The notes beneath the pieces are model-generated. The model was not told where the DNA came from. It made no database searches and worked only from the letters and a program-made list of their open reading frames with translations. A program made the translations under genes and the position numbers. From Butyrivibrio sp. (GTDB taxonomy: Bacteria > Bacillota > Clostridia > Lachnospirales > Lachnospiraceae), in assembly GCA_024688095.1 (NCBI GenBank), contig JAILEJ010000503.1, positions 1 to 10,957 of the forward strand: a stretch of DNA of 10,957 nucleotides. Direction: 5' to 3'. Positions 1 to 6,177 of this stretch are shown one piece after another. How positions within the stretch are numbered: position 1 is the stretch's first letter; every line of letters starts with the position of its first letter.

Positions 1-674
1 GTAACCTTGCATCCTGCTTCCTGAGCAATAAGTGCAGCTGCTGCATAATCCCACAACTGAATCTTCATTTCAAAATAAAGGCTTACTCTTCCAATTGCAG
101 TGCAGCAAAGATCCCATGCTGAAGTTCCAGATCTTCTAAGATCAACACACAGTGGAAGAAGGTTCTTTGCAATCTCAAATGTTCTGTCCCTGAATTCTGT
201 ATAATAAGGTGCTGTTCCAAAAACTGCAAGAGAATCTGAAAGTGGTGCATCTGAAGACATTATCTTTTCTCCATTCATATATGCACCTTCACCATTTATA
301 GCAGAGAACATCATATCATCATATGGATTATAAACAACTGCCATGTATGGCTTACCATCCTTTAAAAGTGAAATGGAAACAACAGATGGTCTGTATGAAT
401 ATATAAAATTAGATGTACCATCTATAGGATCAATTACAAAGCAGTAACCACTACTCATTTTGGAAGTAAAGACATCCTGTCCGTCTTCTTCTCCAAGAAA
501 CTGTGCTTCTGGAAGAACGCTCTGAAGCTTATCAATCAGAAAGCTTTGTATCTTTTCATCTGTCTCAGTACAAAAATTTGCATGGCCTTCTTTTTCCATA
601 ATCTTTGGTCGAACTGCTGTAACCATGATCTCGCCTGCTTCTTTGGCAATGCTTTTTATTTCATCTATTAACAT
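1..674 (-). CDS. Inositol monophosphatase family protein (partial, C-terminus beyond the left edge)
   Basis: This is a Mg-dependent phosphatase of the IMPase/SuhB/CysQ superfamily, a cytoplasmic enzyme that removes phosphate from inositol phosphate or a related small molecule. I translated it by hand: 224 codons are present from an ATG at 674, and the frame is open to the window edge. Metal-site motifs are visible in order: TETDE at about 36-40, GEED at 61-64, DPIDGTSNF at 82-90 and WDYAAAALIAQEAG at 208-221. Family members are usually 250-270 residues, so roughly the last 30-45 are missing. A GGAGGT site (681-686) lies 6 nt before the start. The gene begins 15 bp after the cysK stop, so the two are probably co-transcribed. 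A CysQ role (3'-phosphoadenosine 5'-phosphate breakdown in sulfur assimilation) is tempting from context. However, DGTSNF looks more like ordinary IMPases than the DGTKEF-type motif of CysQ, so the substrate is left open. Confidence 0.88.
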   Translation of the reverse strand, partial: MLIDEIKSIAKEAGEIMVTAVRPKIMEKEGHANFCTETDEKIQSFLIDKLQSVLPEAQFLGEEDGQDVFTSKMSSGYCFVIDPIDGTSNFIYSYRPSVVSISLLKDGKPYMAVVYNPYDDMMFSAINGEGAYMNGEKIMSSDAPLSDSLAVFGTAPYYTEFRDRTFEIAKNLLPLCVDLRRSGTSAWDLCCTAIGRVSLYFEMKIQLWDYAAAALIAQEAGCKV

Positions 675-689
675 ATAACTACCTCCATG

Positions 690-1622
690 TCAGTCTTCAA
701 AAAGAGGTGTAGAGAAATATCTCTCTGCAGTATCCGGAAGAACTGTGACAACTGTCTTACCCTTACCAAGCTTTTTTGCCAGTTTAAGAGCTGCAGCAAC
801 ATTTGTTCCTGAACTTATCCCACACATGATACCTTCCTTACTTGCAAGGTCTTTGGCTGTCTGGATAGCTTCCTCATCTGTAACTATATAAATATCATCA
901 TAAATTTTCTGATTAAGATTCTTTGGAATAATTCCATCTCCGATTCCCATCTGAAGATGGCTTCCAATATTACCGCCGGCAAGGATTGCAGCATTCTCAG
1001 GCTCTACTGCCCATATCTCAATATCAGGGTACTGAGCCTTTAAAGTTTCTCCTATACCACTTATGGTTCCACCTGTTCCAATACCTGAACAGAAGCCATG
1101 AATTGGCCCTGCAACCTGCTCAAGAATTTCAAGTCCTGTATGATGCTTATGAACTCTCGGATTTGCAGGATTCTCAAACTGCTGTGGAATAAATACACGT
1201 GGGTCTTCTTTTGCCATACGAAGGGCTGTCTCCAGGCACTCCTCCATACATGCTCCTATATCTCCATCATCGTGTACAAGAATTACCTGTGCACCATAAT
1301 GCTTTACAAGGAGGCGTCTTTCCTCACTTACGCTGTCTGGCATAATAATTCTTGTATCGATACCCATTACCGCACCTATTAACGCAAGTCCGATACCCTG
1401 ATTTCCACTTGTCGGCTCAACTATAATGGTATCATCTTTAATCTGACCATCTTTAATTGCATGCTTTATCATATTAAAAGCAGTACGGGTCTTAATAGAG
1501 CCTCCAACATTAAGTCCTTCATATTTTACTAATACTTCAGCTGCCTCTGGATCATCATTCATCCTGTGCAGTCTTATTATAGGTGTATGTCCAATATACT
1601 CCAATACATTTTCGCAAATCAT
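690..1622 (-). CDS. cysK: Cysteine synthase (O-acetylserine sulfhydrylase), PLP-dependent
   Basis: The 310-residue product is the usual length for CysK, which makes L-cysteine from O-acetylserine and sulfide in the cytoplasm. Fold type II PLP landmarks are present: the Schiff-base lysine K44 in GGSIKTR, the substrate-binding loop PTSGNQG at 70-76, the phosphate-binding loop GTGGT at 182-186, and the GISSG segment at 268-272 that contacts the pyridine nitrogen. FENPANP at 149-155 is also family-typical. Two positions differ from the classic pattern: KTR where KDR is common after the lysine, and TSGNQ where TSGNT is common. A related PLP lyase with another nucleophile or acceptor is therefore possible. 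The start has an AAAGGAAAG purine run just upstream. The gene lies 147 bp after panD, behind a candidate terminator, and 15 bp before an IMPase-family gene with which it likely shares a transcript. Confidence 0.87.
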   Translation of the reverse strand: MICENVLEYIGHTPIIRLHRMNDDPEAAEVLVKYEGLNVGGSIKTRTAFNMIKHAIKDGQIKDDTIIVEPTSGNQGIGLALIGAVMGIDTRIIMPDSVSEERRLLVKHYGAQVILVHDDGDIGACMEECLETALRMAKEDPRVFIPQQFENPANPRVHKHHTGLEILEQVAGPIHGFCSGIGTGGTISGIGETLKAQYPDIEIWAVEPENAAILAGGNIGSHLQMGIGDGIIPKNLNQKIYDDIYIVTDEEAIQTAKDLASKEGIMCGISSGTNVAAALKLAKKLGKGKTVVTVLPDTAERYFSTPLFED

Positions 1623-1656
1623 AGTTCTTTCCTTTTCATATTCACAAATAAATAAA

Positions 1657-1697
1657 GCAGCAAAAGCATCTACTACATTGTATTATGTTTTTGCTGC
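1657..1697 (-). terminator. Candidate rho-independent terminator after panD
   Basis: On the minus strand, GCAGCAAAA (1697-1689) pairs with TTTTGCTGC (1665-1657), giving 9 bp. An A-C mismatch and three further pairs (CAT/ATG) then extend the stem. The loop of about 15 nt (1670-1684) itself contains the near-palindrome TACAATGTA. Immediately downstream comes the T-rich tail TTTATTTATTT (1656-1646). Position after the last pan gene and before cysK fits a terminator. The stem is A/T-rich and the tail is interrupted, so termination may be weak. Because it sits only about 35 nt before the cysK start, it could instead act as a leader hairpin for cysK. Confidence 0.5.
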
Positions 1698-1769
1698 AAT
1701 ATATTTATTTTTTCAACACTTTATTGCACTGAAGTTTATCATATATCATATTGATTAAATGAGCAATAT

Positions 1770-2171
1770 TTAGTTATTTCTATCAAGATCTTCGAGTCGA
1801 CCATGCTTCTCATAACATGTTATTCTCTGTGGCTTATTATTATCATCCACAAATACTACCTTAGGTTTGTGATCCTTTGCTTCTTCTGCATTTACTGTAC
1901 AGTAGCACATAATGATAACATTATCTCCTACGCTTACCTGTCTTGCAGCCGCTCCATTAAGACATATCATTCCGCTTCCAGGTTCTCCTGCTATTGTATA
2001 TGTCTCAAATCTGTTTCCGTTCTGAACATCAACAATATGTACCTTTTCATATTCAAGTATTCCTGCAGCTTCAAGGAGCTCGCTGTCTATTGTAATACTT
2101 CCTATATAATCAAGTGCTGCCTGCGTAACTGTAGCTCTGTGAATCTTACCTTTAAGCATTGTTAATTCCAT
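1770..2171 (-). CDS. panD: Aspartate 1-decarboxylase proenzyme
   Basis: PanD decarboxylates L-aspartate to beta-alanine, which PanC then uses. It is a pyruvoyl enzyme made as an inactive chain that cleaves itself between Gly and Ser. Here the cleavage site is G24-S25 in DYIGSIT. The family residues R54, T57 and Y58 (RFETY), the latter two involved in processing and catalysis, are present at the same numbers as in E. coli. The product is 133 residues against about 126 in E. coli, the extra length being a charged C-terminal tail. I kept the ATG at 2171 because TGGAGA lies 8-9 nt upstream and because it reproduces E. coli numbering; an internal ATG at 2159 (MLKGK) is possible. It is the last gene of the pan cluster, 63 bp after panC, and is followed by a hairpin. 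Confidence 0.96.
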   Translation of the reverse strand: MELTMLKGKIHRATVTQAALDYIGSITIDSELLEAAGILEYEKVHIVDVQNGNRFETYTIAGEPGSGMICLNGAAARQVSVGDNVIIMCYCTVNAEEAKDHKPKVVFVDDNNKPQRITCYEKHGRLEDLDRNN

Positions 2172-2234
2172 GATTTATTCTCCATTCAATTACTTCAAAA
2201 AATATTATTATCTCAAAATTACTTTTCCTGATTA

Positions 2235-3077
2235 TTATTCAGCAATGAAGTTATCAATAAGTCTTGTCTTACCAATATATACTGCAACAGCTGTAAGAAT
2301 TGGGCCATCAATTGTTTCAACAGGCTGAAGCTTTTCATAGTCTACAAGCTCAACATAATCAATTTTTGAAAGAGGTTCAGATTCAATAATTTCAGTAATT
2401 GCTGCTACAACCTTTTTAGCATCTTTTTCTCCGGCTTTTACCATTTCCTCACCCTTTGTAAGTGCTTTGTGAAGGATAACTGCTGCTTTTCTCTCTTCTG
2501 CGTTAAGATAAGTATTTCTTGAACTCTTTGCAAGTCCGTCTTCTTCCCTGATAATAGGACAGCCCACAATCTCAATATTATAATTAAGGTCTTTTGCCAT
2601 TCTACGTACAATTGCAAGCTGCTGTGCATCTTTTTGTCCAAAGTATGCTCTGTCAGCCTCAGCAATATTGAAAAGCTTTGTTACAACTGTGCAAACACCG
2701 TTAAAATGAATTGGTCTGCTCTTTCCACAAAGTCCCTCTGAAAGAGTATTTACTCCAACATATGAAAAGAATGCATCACCATACATTTCAACTGGTTCAG
2801 GATGAAAAATAAGATCAGCCCCAATGCTTTCGCAAAGCTTACAATCAGCATCAAAATCTCTTGGATATGTAGCAAGATCCTCATTAGGTCCAAACTGTAT
2901 AGGATTTACAAAATCACTTACAATAACCTTATCATTTTCTTGTCTTGCTCTCTTTATAAGACTTGCATGTCCTTCATGAAGATATCCCATTGTAGGAACA
3001 AGTCCAATAGAATATCCTGCCTTTTTCCATTCTCTTACCTGTGCTTTAACTTCACTAATCTTCTCTGCAACTATCAT
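2235..3077 (-). CDS. panC: Pantothenate synthetase (pantoate--beta-alanine ligase)
   Basis: PanC condenses pantoate with beta-alanine using ATP, through a pantoyl-adenylate, to make pantothenate in the cytoplasm. The 280-residue length matches the family. Visible landmarks are the nucleotidyltransferase HxGH motif as HEGH at 34-37 within VPTMGYLHEGH, the pantoate/ATP-binding FVNPIQFGPNED at 56-67, FGQKD at 146-150 and the KMSKS-like loop KSSRN at 184-188. The residue before FVNP is Asp (VSDFVNP), where Ile is common; this is noted as a minor oddity. AAGGAG lies 10 nt before the ATG at 3077. A nearer ATG in another frame reads straight into a stop, so it does not compete. The gene is 28 bp after panB and 63 bp before panD, consistent with one transcript. 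Confidence 0.97.
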   Translation of the reverse strand: MIVAEKISEVKAQVREWKKAGYSIGLVPTMGYLHEGHASLIKRARQENDKVIVSDFVNPIQFGPNEDLATYPRDFDADCKLCESIGADLIFHPEPVEMYGDAFFSYVGVNTLSEGLCGKSRPIHFNGVCTVVTKLFNIAEADRAYFGQKDAQQLAIVRRMAKDLNYNIEIVGCPIIREEDGLAKSSRNTYLNAEERKAAVILHKALTKGEEMVKAGEKDAKKVVAAITEIIESEPLSKIDYVELVDYEKLQPVETIDGPILTAVAVYIGKTRLIDNFIAE

Positions 3078-3105
3078 TTTTTCATTACTCCTTTTATCTT
3101 TTCAA

Positions 3106-3933
3106 TCAGCTAATAGCCTTAATAACTTCATCATCTATAGCAAAAGTATGCTCTTTCTGTGGGAACTCACCACTCTTAACTGCTTCATCATAAGCCTGGA
3201 AAGCTTCCTTCATCTCTTTTCCAATTTGAGCAAACTGTCTTACAAACTTAGGCTGAATTCCATTAAACATTCCGAGCATATCCTGATATACGAGAACCTG
3301 TCCGTCACATCCTGCGCCTGCACCTATTCCTATTGTAGGGATATGAAGCTTTTCTGTTATAAGTGTTGCAAGCTTCTCAGGTACACATTCAAGAACAACC
3401 ATAAATGCACCTGCTCTTTCTATAGCAAGAGCATCCTCTAAAATCTGTTTTGCCTGATCTACATTTTTACCCTGTACTTTAAATCCTCCAAAAGCATTAA
3501 CCGACTGAGGTGTAAGTCCAAGATGCGCAACAACAGGAATATCTGCTCTTGTTATAGCCTCTATCTGTTCACAAACCTTTGCACCACCTTCAAGCTTTAC
3601 TGCCTGAGCATGTCCTTCTTTTACAAGTCTTCCGGCATTTAATACTGCATCATAAGTTGATGTCTGATATGACAAAAAAGGCATATCTGCAACAAGAAAA
3701 GTGTCCTTAAGTGCTCTTGAAACTGCTCTTGTGTGATGAATCATATCTTCCATCGTTACAGGAAGAGTATCGTCATAACCAAGCATAGTCATTCCAAGTG
3801 AATCACCTATAAGAACTGTATCAACACCTGCTGCCTCTACCAGGCAGGCTGTTGTATAGTCATAGCATGTGAGCATGCTGATTTTCTTTCCTTCATCTTT
3901 TTGTTTCTGTAAAGTTGTAACTGTTCTTTTCAT
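3106..3933 (-). CDS. panB: 3-methyl-2-oxobutanoate hydroxymethyltransferase (ketopantoate synthase)
   Basis: PanB transfers a hydroxymethyl group from 5,10-methylene-tetrahydrofolate to 2-ketoisovalerate, giving ketopantoate, the first committed step to pantothenate. With the ATG at 3933 the product is 275 residues, the normal size. The (beta/alpha)8 barrel landmarks are metal-binding D44 in IGDSLG and D83 in VADMPF, K113 in VKLEGG, H137 in VAHLGLTPQ and catalytic E182 in VVLECVP. The frame stays open upstream to a GTG at 4026 overlapping panG. That 31-residue extension has no family counterpart, while the ATG at 3933 has GAGGG 6 nt upstream, so the shorter form is chosen. The gene follows panG by 85 bp and precedes panC by 28 bp. 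Confidence 0.97.
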   Translation of the reverse strand: MKRTVTTLQKQKDEGKKISMLTCYDYTTACLVEAAGVDTVLIGDSLGMTMLGYDDTLPVTMEDMIHHTRAVSRALKDTFLVADMPFLSYQTSTYDAVLNAGRLVKEGHAQAVKLEGGAKVCEQIEAITRADIPVVAHLGLTPQSVNAFGGFKVQGKNVDQAKQILEDALAIERAGAFMVVLECVPEKLATLITEKLHIPTIGIGAGAGCDGQVLVYQDMLGMFNGIQPKFVRQFAQIGKEMKEAFQAYDEAVKSGEFPQKEHTFAIDDEVIKAIS

Positions 3934-3939
3934 ATTATT

Positions 3940-3944
3940 CCCTC
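3940..3944 (-). promoter_or_regulatory. panB: Ribosome binding site that decides the panB start
   Basis: GAGGG on the minus strand sits 6 nt before the ATG at 3933. It supports the family-length PanB over the 31-residue longer reading from the GTG at 4026. Confidence 0.7.
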
Positions 3945-4018
3945 GTTCCTTATAGCCGTTATCTACGTTTACTTTCGGCCTGTTATTATTTAACCAGTCT
4001 CTTACATAGAGATTTGGT

Positions 4019-4870
4019 TTAGTCACATATTTCCAAAAAATTTTTTAACTCTTCATAATCCCTGTCAGGATGTTTTCTTAAAGCAACTTTAATAAGCTGT
4101 TTTGAAGCTTCTACATATAAGTTTTTCAAATCCGAATCTTCAAGTGCAGATATATGGCCTTTGACAGTTCCTGTATCACATCTTTCTACAGGTCCTGTAA
4201 GAGCTTTTGTTGTTCCCTTTTCTATTGCATTCTGAATATTACCGGAAATTATCGGAATAAGGGCTTTCTCTGCCTGTTCATCTGTAAAGCCACATTCCTT
4301 TAAAAGCTGCGCAGCCCCGTCCATGACTCCAATCATCAGATTACTAGCAAAAACTGCCGCTGCATGGTACTTGGTTTTTACATCTGCCTGTATTATCTGA
4401 TATGAATTTCCCATGTCAGAAATAAGTTTGCATACTTCCTGAATTTTTTCAGCAGATCCTTCTATTGTAAAAAAAGCTTTGGAAATATCCTGGTATGAAT
4501 CAAATTTACCTGATATAGCCAGGAAGGGATGGACTGAGAATCCATATGCACTATGGTCTCTAATTCCCGAGAAAACTGATGAGCTTAAAGCCCCACTACA
4601 ATGACAGATAATCTTACCGCTTATATCAAAGCGTACGATTTCATCCCAGACTGAGGCAATTGCTCCATCCGGTACTGTCACAAAAATAATATCACTAGAC
4701 GAAATTAATTCACTTAAATCCAAAAATTGTCTAGAACCAGTATAGTTTGCTGCACTCGCAGATGATTCAGGATTGCGGCTGTAATAGCCAGATAAAAAAT
4801 GCTGGTTAAAGGTAAGATATTTTCCAAGGGAACATCCAACTTTACCAGCACCAATAAATCCTATATTCAT
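4019..4870 (-). CDS. panG: PanG-type ketopantoate reductase (Rossmann-like / DUF2520 protein)
   Basis: The 283-residue product has an N-terminal Rossmann fold with the dinucleotide motif GAGKVG at 7-12 and TVPDGAI at 65-71. A C-terminal helical DUF2520 domain follows from about 120, with SVHP at 112-115, KYHAAAVFASN at 167-177 and LTGPVERCD at 224-232. Such proteins replace PanE in Francisella, Enterococcus and Clostridioides, where the family was named PanG (established knowledge). The expected reaction is NAD(P)H reduction of ketopantoate to pantoate. Assignment here rests on family plus context: it opens a run with panB, panC and panD, and no panE is visible in the window. AAGGAGG lies 7 nt before the ATG at 4870, one of the strongest sites in the window. 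A cysteine (C231) stands where I would expect the Gly of an ARGD-type motif. PanE or IlvC elsewhere in the genome could share the role. Confidence 0.82.
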   Translation of the reverse strand: MNIGFIGAGKVGCSLGKYLTFNQHFLSGYYSRNPESSASAANYTGSRQFLDLSELISSSDIIFVTVPDGAIASVWDEIVRFDISGKIICHCSGALSSSVFSGIRDHSAYGFSVHPFLAISGKFDSYQDISKAFFTIEGSAEKIQEVCKLISDMGNSYQIIQADVKTKYHAAAVFASNLMIGVMDGAAQLLKECGFTDEQAEKALIPIISGNIQNAIEKGTTKALTGPVERCDTGTVKGHISALEDSDLKNLYVEASKQLIKVALRKHPDRDYEELKNFLEICD

Positions 4871-4877
4871 GTCTCCA

Positions 4878-4884
4878 CCTCCTT
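4878..4884 (-). promoter_or_regulatory. panG: Strong ribosome binding site of the pan cluster's first gene
   Basis: AAGGAGG on the minus strand sits 7 nt before the ATG at 4870. It is a full match to the anti-Shine-Dalgarno complement and fixes the panG start. Confidence 0.75.
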
Positions 4885-4998
4885 CACGTATCCTTGTCTA
4901 TTAAATAAGACATAGAATCACAAATCGGGTAGTGATATCATCTTGAATTTTGCAAAGCTTTATCGGTACAGTTTCTTATCGAATACCATCCGCAAACC

Positions 4999-5027
4999 AA
5001 TATAGCACACTATTACTTTTAATTCCA
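4999..5027 (-). promoter_or_regulatory. Candidate promoter of the panGBCD cluster
   Basis: In the 176-bp gap between the AraC-type gene and panG, the minus strand carries TGCTATATT (5007-4999), an extended -10 pattern (TGnTATAnT). A weak -35 hexamer TGGAAT (5027-5022) lies 17 bp upstream. If used, transcription would begin near 4992 and leave a leader of about 120 nt. That leader contains two small stem-loops, ATCAC/GTGAT and TGTCT/AGACA, the second at 4895-4912 just before the ribosome binding site. This was picked by eye from AT-rich sequence, so it is tentative. I see no clear terminator for the upstream AraC gene here. Confidence 0.3.
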
Positions 5028-5046
5028 GTTAAATACTTAAAATATA

Positions 5047-5961
5047 TTAATCAATAAAAAAATCTTTATTCTTACTATGCACCTTACGATATTTTCCAGG
5101 CGAAACTCCTCTTAGCCTTCTAAAAACATTTTCAAAATATGTAGTATTTGTATATCCACATTTTTCTGAAATTTCAGAAATGCTCTCATTTGTATCCTTT
5201 AATAACATACACGCATTTCGAACTCTGACCACAGTAAGGTACTGAACTATGGTAACACCTGTAACCTGTTTAAAGTTCCTGGTAAGATATGCCCTGCTTA
5301 TAAAAAACTTTTTTGCCAGATCATCAATAAGAATTTCATCCATATAATTCTCATTAAGGTATTCAATTACCTTCTGAATAGAATTATGCACATCAGAAAC
5401 CAAAGAAGTACTATCACCTGTATCATTATTAATACTTCTTATATGATCAAGTTCTCCCGCATACATAAATAATGCCTCATGAGAAAGTGCTCTTATGACA
5501 GGAATATTTGGCTCTTCATTTTCAAACTCATTTTTTATGCGGGATATGATCAATAGGACCTGCTCCCACTGCTTTGGTCTGAATATAGCCGGTCCATTAT
5601 ATTTCTGACTAAATTCATCAAAGCCTGCAGGAAAAACTGAAGATATCATACCCTCTGATTTTTCCCTTGAAAACTGGAACAAAAATCTGCGATGCTTTGA
5701 ATTATCTCCATAGGTACTTGTCTTATGAATCTGTCCAGGCGGAATAACCACTGCGGTTCCTTCCTTTATTACGTGAATCTTTTTATCGATAAAAAAATAT
5801 CTTGTTCCTTCCAATAATATATACAGCTCAATAGTATCATGAAAATGTCTTACCCTCATGTCATGACTTTTTATAATTCTACTCTCACTTATTGTCAAGG
5901 AATCAAGTTCCTTTTGAAATACTTCTGTATTTTGCTCAGTTTGAATATTCTCTAAATGCAT
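5047..5961 (-). CDS. AraC-family transcriptional regulator with N-terminal cupin
   Basis: The 304-residue DNA-binding protein has two domains. The first is an AraC-type cupin sensor at about 35-100, with RHFHDTIELYILLEG at 38-52 and VIPPGQIHK at 72-80; these His/Glu/Pro patterns are typical of sugar- or small-molecule-binding cupins. The second is a C-terminal double helix-turn-helix at about 195-293, including FFISRAYLTRNFKQVTG and the family signature ISEISEKCGYTNTTYFENVFRRLRG with SPGKYR at 287-292. The ligand cannot be told from sequence. GAGG lies 7 nt before the ATG at 5961. It is divergent from the MATE gene at 6178, the commonest arrangement for a local regulator, and it also lies upstream of the pan cluster on the same strand. 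The MATE gene is the more likely target, but this is inference. Confidence 0.92.
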   Translation of the reverse strand: MHLENIQTEQNTEVFQKELDSLTISESRIIKSHDMRVRHFHDTIELYILLEGTRYFFIDKKIHVIKEGTAVVIPPGQIHKTSTYGDNSKHRRFLFQFSREKSEGMISSVFPAGFDEFSQKYNGPAIFRPKQWEQVLLIISRIKNEFENEEPNIPVIRALSHEALFMYAGELDHIRSINNDTGDSTSLVSDVHNSIQKVIEYLNENYMDEILIDDLAKKFFISRAYLTRNFKQVTGVTIVQYLTVVRVRNACMLLKDTNESISEISEKCGYTNTTYFENVFRRLRGVSPGKYRKVHSKNKDFFID

Positions 5962-6097
5962 ATATTTTCCTCATTTATATTACTTATTATATACATTATA
6001 TATTTTTGTATCCGATTTGAAAGATTTTTAAAAAAATAATCTGTTTTTTATAATTTTGAATACCACTTCTGACTATAATAACTTTTAAACACAAAAA

Positions 6098-6124
6098 CAT
6101 CCGTGCTTAAATTTAAACCGGATG
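6098..6124. repeat. Interrupted inverted repeat upstream of the MATE gene
   Basis: CATCCG (6098-6103) and CGGATG (6119-6124) are exact inverse complements that flank the 10-bp palindrome TTAAATTTAA (6107-6116), so the symmetry is nested. It lies downstream of the TATAAT at 6074-6079. It could be an operator or, in RNA, a hairpin in the leader of the MATE transcript. The G/C arms stand out in an otherwise A/T-rich region. No long T-run follows at once, so it is not a convincing terminator. Confidence 0.45.
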
Positions 6125-6141
6125 ATCATTATATGAATGAT
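6125..6141. repeat. Short inverted repeat adjoining the first
   Basis: ATCATT (6125-6130), a 5-nt spacer ATATG, and AATGAT (6136-6141) form a compact dyad immediately after the larger inverted repeat. The same bases also read as a loose direct repeat, ATGATCATTATAT (6122-6134) and ATGATTATATA (6137-6147), a layout sometimes seen at AraC-family sites. In such AT-rich DNA this may be chance. Confidence 0.3.
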
Positions 6142-6177
6142 TATATAATCAATATATATAGAAAGATGTAAAACGAA

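Larger units (their letters stand above)
5962..6177. promoter_or_regulatory. Divergent AraC/MATE intergenic region with candidate -10 boxes
   Basis: This very AT-rich 216-bp stretch must hold promoters for both flanking genes. For the minus-strand AraC gene, TATAAT occurs at 6000-5995 with a weak TTTCAA at 6022-6017 (16-bp spacing), and a second TATAAT lies at 5991-5986. For the plus-strand MATE gene, TATAAT occurs at 6049-6054 and 6074-6079. Neither has a convincing -35 box, which would fit activator dependence but is also expected by chance in such sequence. The two inverted repeats downstream are listed separately. Confidence 0.4.

Noticed and set aside
986..3441. Plus-strand open frames opposite cysK and the pan genes
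   Set aside because: They lie wholly within clear minus-strand genes, have no ribosome binding sites of note and give low-complexity, cysteine/isoleucine-rich peptides typical of antisense shadows.
3934..4026. Longer PanB reading from a GTG at 4026 that overlaps panG
   Set aside because: The added 31 residues match nothing in the PanB family as I know it, while the ATG at 3933 has a clear ribosome binding site and gives the standard 275-residue length.
4871..5046. Riboswitch or T-box in the pan leader
   Set aside because: No T-box sequence, specifier-loop layout or recognisable riboswitch core was found; only short 5-bp stems are visible.
6056..6079. TTGAAT ... TATAAT as a standard promoter for the MATE gene
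   Set aside because: The spacing is only 12 bp, too short for a normal sigma-A promoter, so only the -10-like box is noted.
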